Source: Zymoseptoria tritici IPO323 | Taxonomy: Eukaryota > Ascomycota > Dothideomycetes > Mycosphaerellales > Mycosphaerellaceae | NCBI RefSeq assembly: GCF_000219625.1 | Contig: NC_018200.1 | Location: forward strand, 310,001-374,000 | Direction of reading: 5' to 3' | Length of the DNA stretch: 64,000 nucleotides | Shown: positions 63,068 to 64,000 of the stretch, one piece after another | Layout of the letters: each line of letters starts with the position of its first letter | How positions within the stretch are numbered: position 1 is the stretch's first letter | Made by a program: the position numbers and the translations under genes | Notes under the pieces: generated by a model | What the model saw: only the letters and a program-made list of their open reading frames with translations | The model's database searches: none | What the model was told of the DNA's origin: nothing

Positions 63068-64000
63068 CCATTTACGTCCTATAGGAGTCTATGACTATGT
63101 AGGACGGCTGTCTCGCGACAGCAGTCTATCTATGTACAATCGTTGTTCTCTCGTATCTCTTAACCTTAGGGAAAGACCCGTGCCTAGGATAGTAGCCAGC
63201 TAGTATCGAAGGACTTTAAAGAAAGACAAATAAGGAAAAGTAAAAGGAGTGTAGGCTAGACGGTCTCGTCTTCGCCTCTTGCTAGGTGCTAGGACCTAGA
63301 AGCAATCTTTGTATCCGAGAGAAAGGTAGTAAGGTGTTTCCGGAGTTCCTTATCTTCTACTATTTCTAGTAGAGATTGTACTTGTCGTAGCGGTAGTAGC
63401 CTAAATACATCGTAAATAGGGCAGCTACATACGAGGTGTTCTGCTGTTTCTCGTCGTCCGCAAGGGCAGTCTAGCGTCGTTACGTGTCTAAAGCGATAGA
63501 GATAGGACTTTAGGTATCCGTGTCCTAATAGGATAGTATAGAAGGCACTAGTTAAAGCGCGTCTTCCTCCTATTCTATGTTTTCCTAGCGAGCTCCATAG
63601 AAATCGACTAAGGTAGCTATTTGTATTCCTAGGTACCTTATTAATCTCCCGTTGTCTTACTATTTCGTATCGGGTTTTCCAGACGCTAAAGAGATCGTCT
63701 TTTGCGTAGTTAGCCCTTTCGTGTTCTACGAAATGCTTATATTGTCGGAGTCGATAATAGAGTAGTTGTATCTATGTTCTCTATCGTTTTTGCGGAAGTA
63801 TCTCTCTCGAGTCCTCGTGTCGGACTTCTCGCGTATCCGAAGGCGCGCTTTAGATAGCGAGTCTTATAGGGTGGTTTTCGGGTAGCTTTGCTACGCGTAG
63901 AGAGTATAAAATTAACTGTCTCTCTAGGCGTAGATCCGGGGGGAAGAGATTTGACTCTACTTCGGACGGGACGTTTAGGGCGGTACGGAAAACGCCTAGG
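63041..64000 (-). mobile_element. LINE copy B, 3' part (Tad-like), continues beyond window
   Basis: Read on the minus strand, the element ends in (CAAA)n (63041-63067) and shares its last ~200 bp with LINE copy A at 955-1155. Upstream it codes the C-terminal Cys-His motif usual after the RNase H of LINE ORF2: LDCPCGRRETAEHLVCSC (about 63410-63465). It sits inside the Copia element. RIP damage is moderate. Confidence 0.78.

Noticed and set aside
1..64000. Telomere, centromere satellite or rDNA
   Set aside because: No TTAGGG arrays, no rRNA-like sequence, and no long satellite; nested transposons alone do not show a centromere.

Overview
This window is nuclear DNA from a filamentous ascomycete (Pezizomycotina). 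Supporting signs are short introns of about 45-70 nt with GTANGT donors and CTAAC-type branch sites, pyrimidine/CA-rich leaders before ATGs, and a strong RIP signature (repeat-induced point mutation): the repeats have almost no CpA/TpG, and in-frame TAG/TAA stops sit where homologous copies keep Gln or Trp codons. A dothideomycete is likely, but that is an inference I cannot prove from the sequence.

Layout. (1) 1-1340: RIP-affected DNA and a 5'-truncated LINE (346-1155) with a 17-bp target duplication, which splits a ~108-bp tandem duplication. (2) 1341-27423: non-RIPed, mostly single-copy DNA with many short coding-looking segments that change frame often. One clean intron-containing membrane-protein gene (23321-23914) stands out. 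Most of the rest look like gene relics or genes whose structure I cannot resolve. (3) 27428-40292: a DNA transposon with 42-bp terminal inverted repeats, a CTAC target duplication and an integrase-type (DDE) transposase. It is split by a chromovirus (Ty3/gypsy, 29014-36527), which itself carries a 553-bp tRNA-related insertion (34033-34585). (4) 40297-46783: a second single-copy island of gene relics, including a plausible two-exon gene (44869-45313) and a 149-bp tandem duplication. (5) 46784-58850: a Harbinger-like two-gene DNA transposon (Myb-like protein plus DDE transposase) with an unexpected 8-bp target duplication. It is split by a Tc1/mariner element (47541-55679), which is split by a second chromovirus (47831-54630). 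(6) 59132-64000: a RIPed Copia element on the minus strand, interrupted by the 3' part of a second LINE copy (63041-64000) of the same family as the LINE at the left edge.

The most unusual system is in the two chromoviruses. Besides gag-pol on the minus strand, both carry a multi-exon gene on the opposite strand, just inside the 3' LTR. It encodes a ~250-aa protein with an N-terminal Cys cluster. In both copies the first exon is 216 nt and the second 137 nt, intron positions agree, a TATA-like box lies ~130 bp upstream of the ATG, and an identical 18-bp palindrome lies next to the polypurine tract. Although the two elements have diverged LTRs, the antisense gene is conserved at protein level, so it was probably under selection before RIP destroyed it.

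The repeats give a relative chronology: Harbinger-like host, then mariner, then chromovirus 2; and integrase-type transposon, then chromovirus 1, then the tRNA-related insertion. RIP intensity varies between layers: strong in the outer transposons and Copia, weaker in mariner and nearly absent in the tRNA-related insertion.
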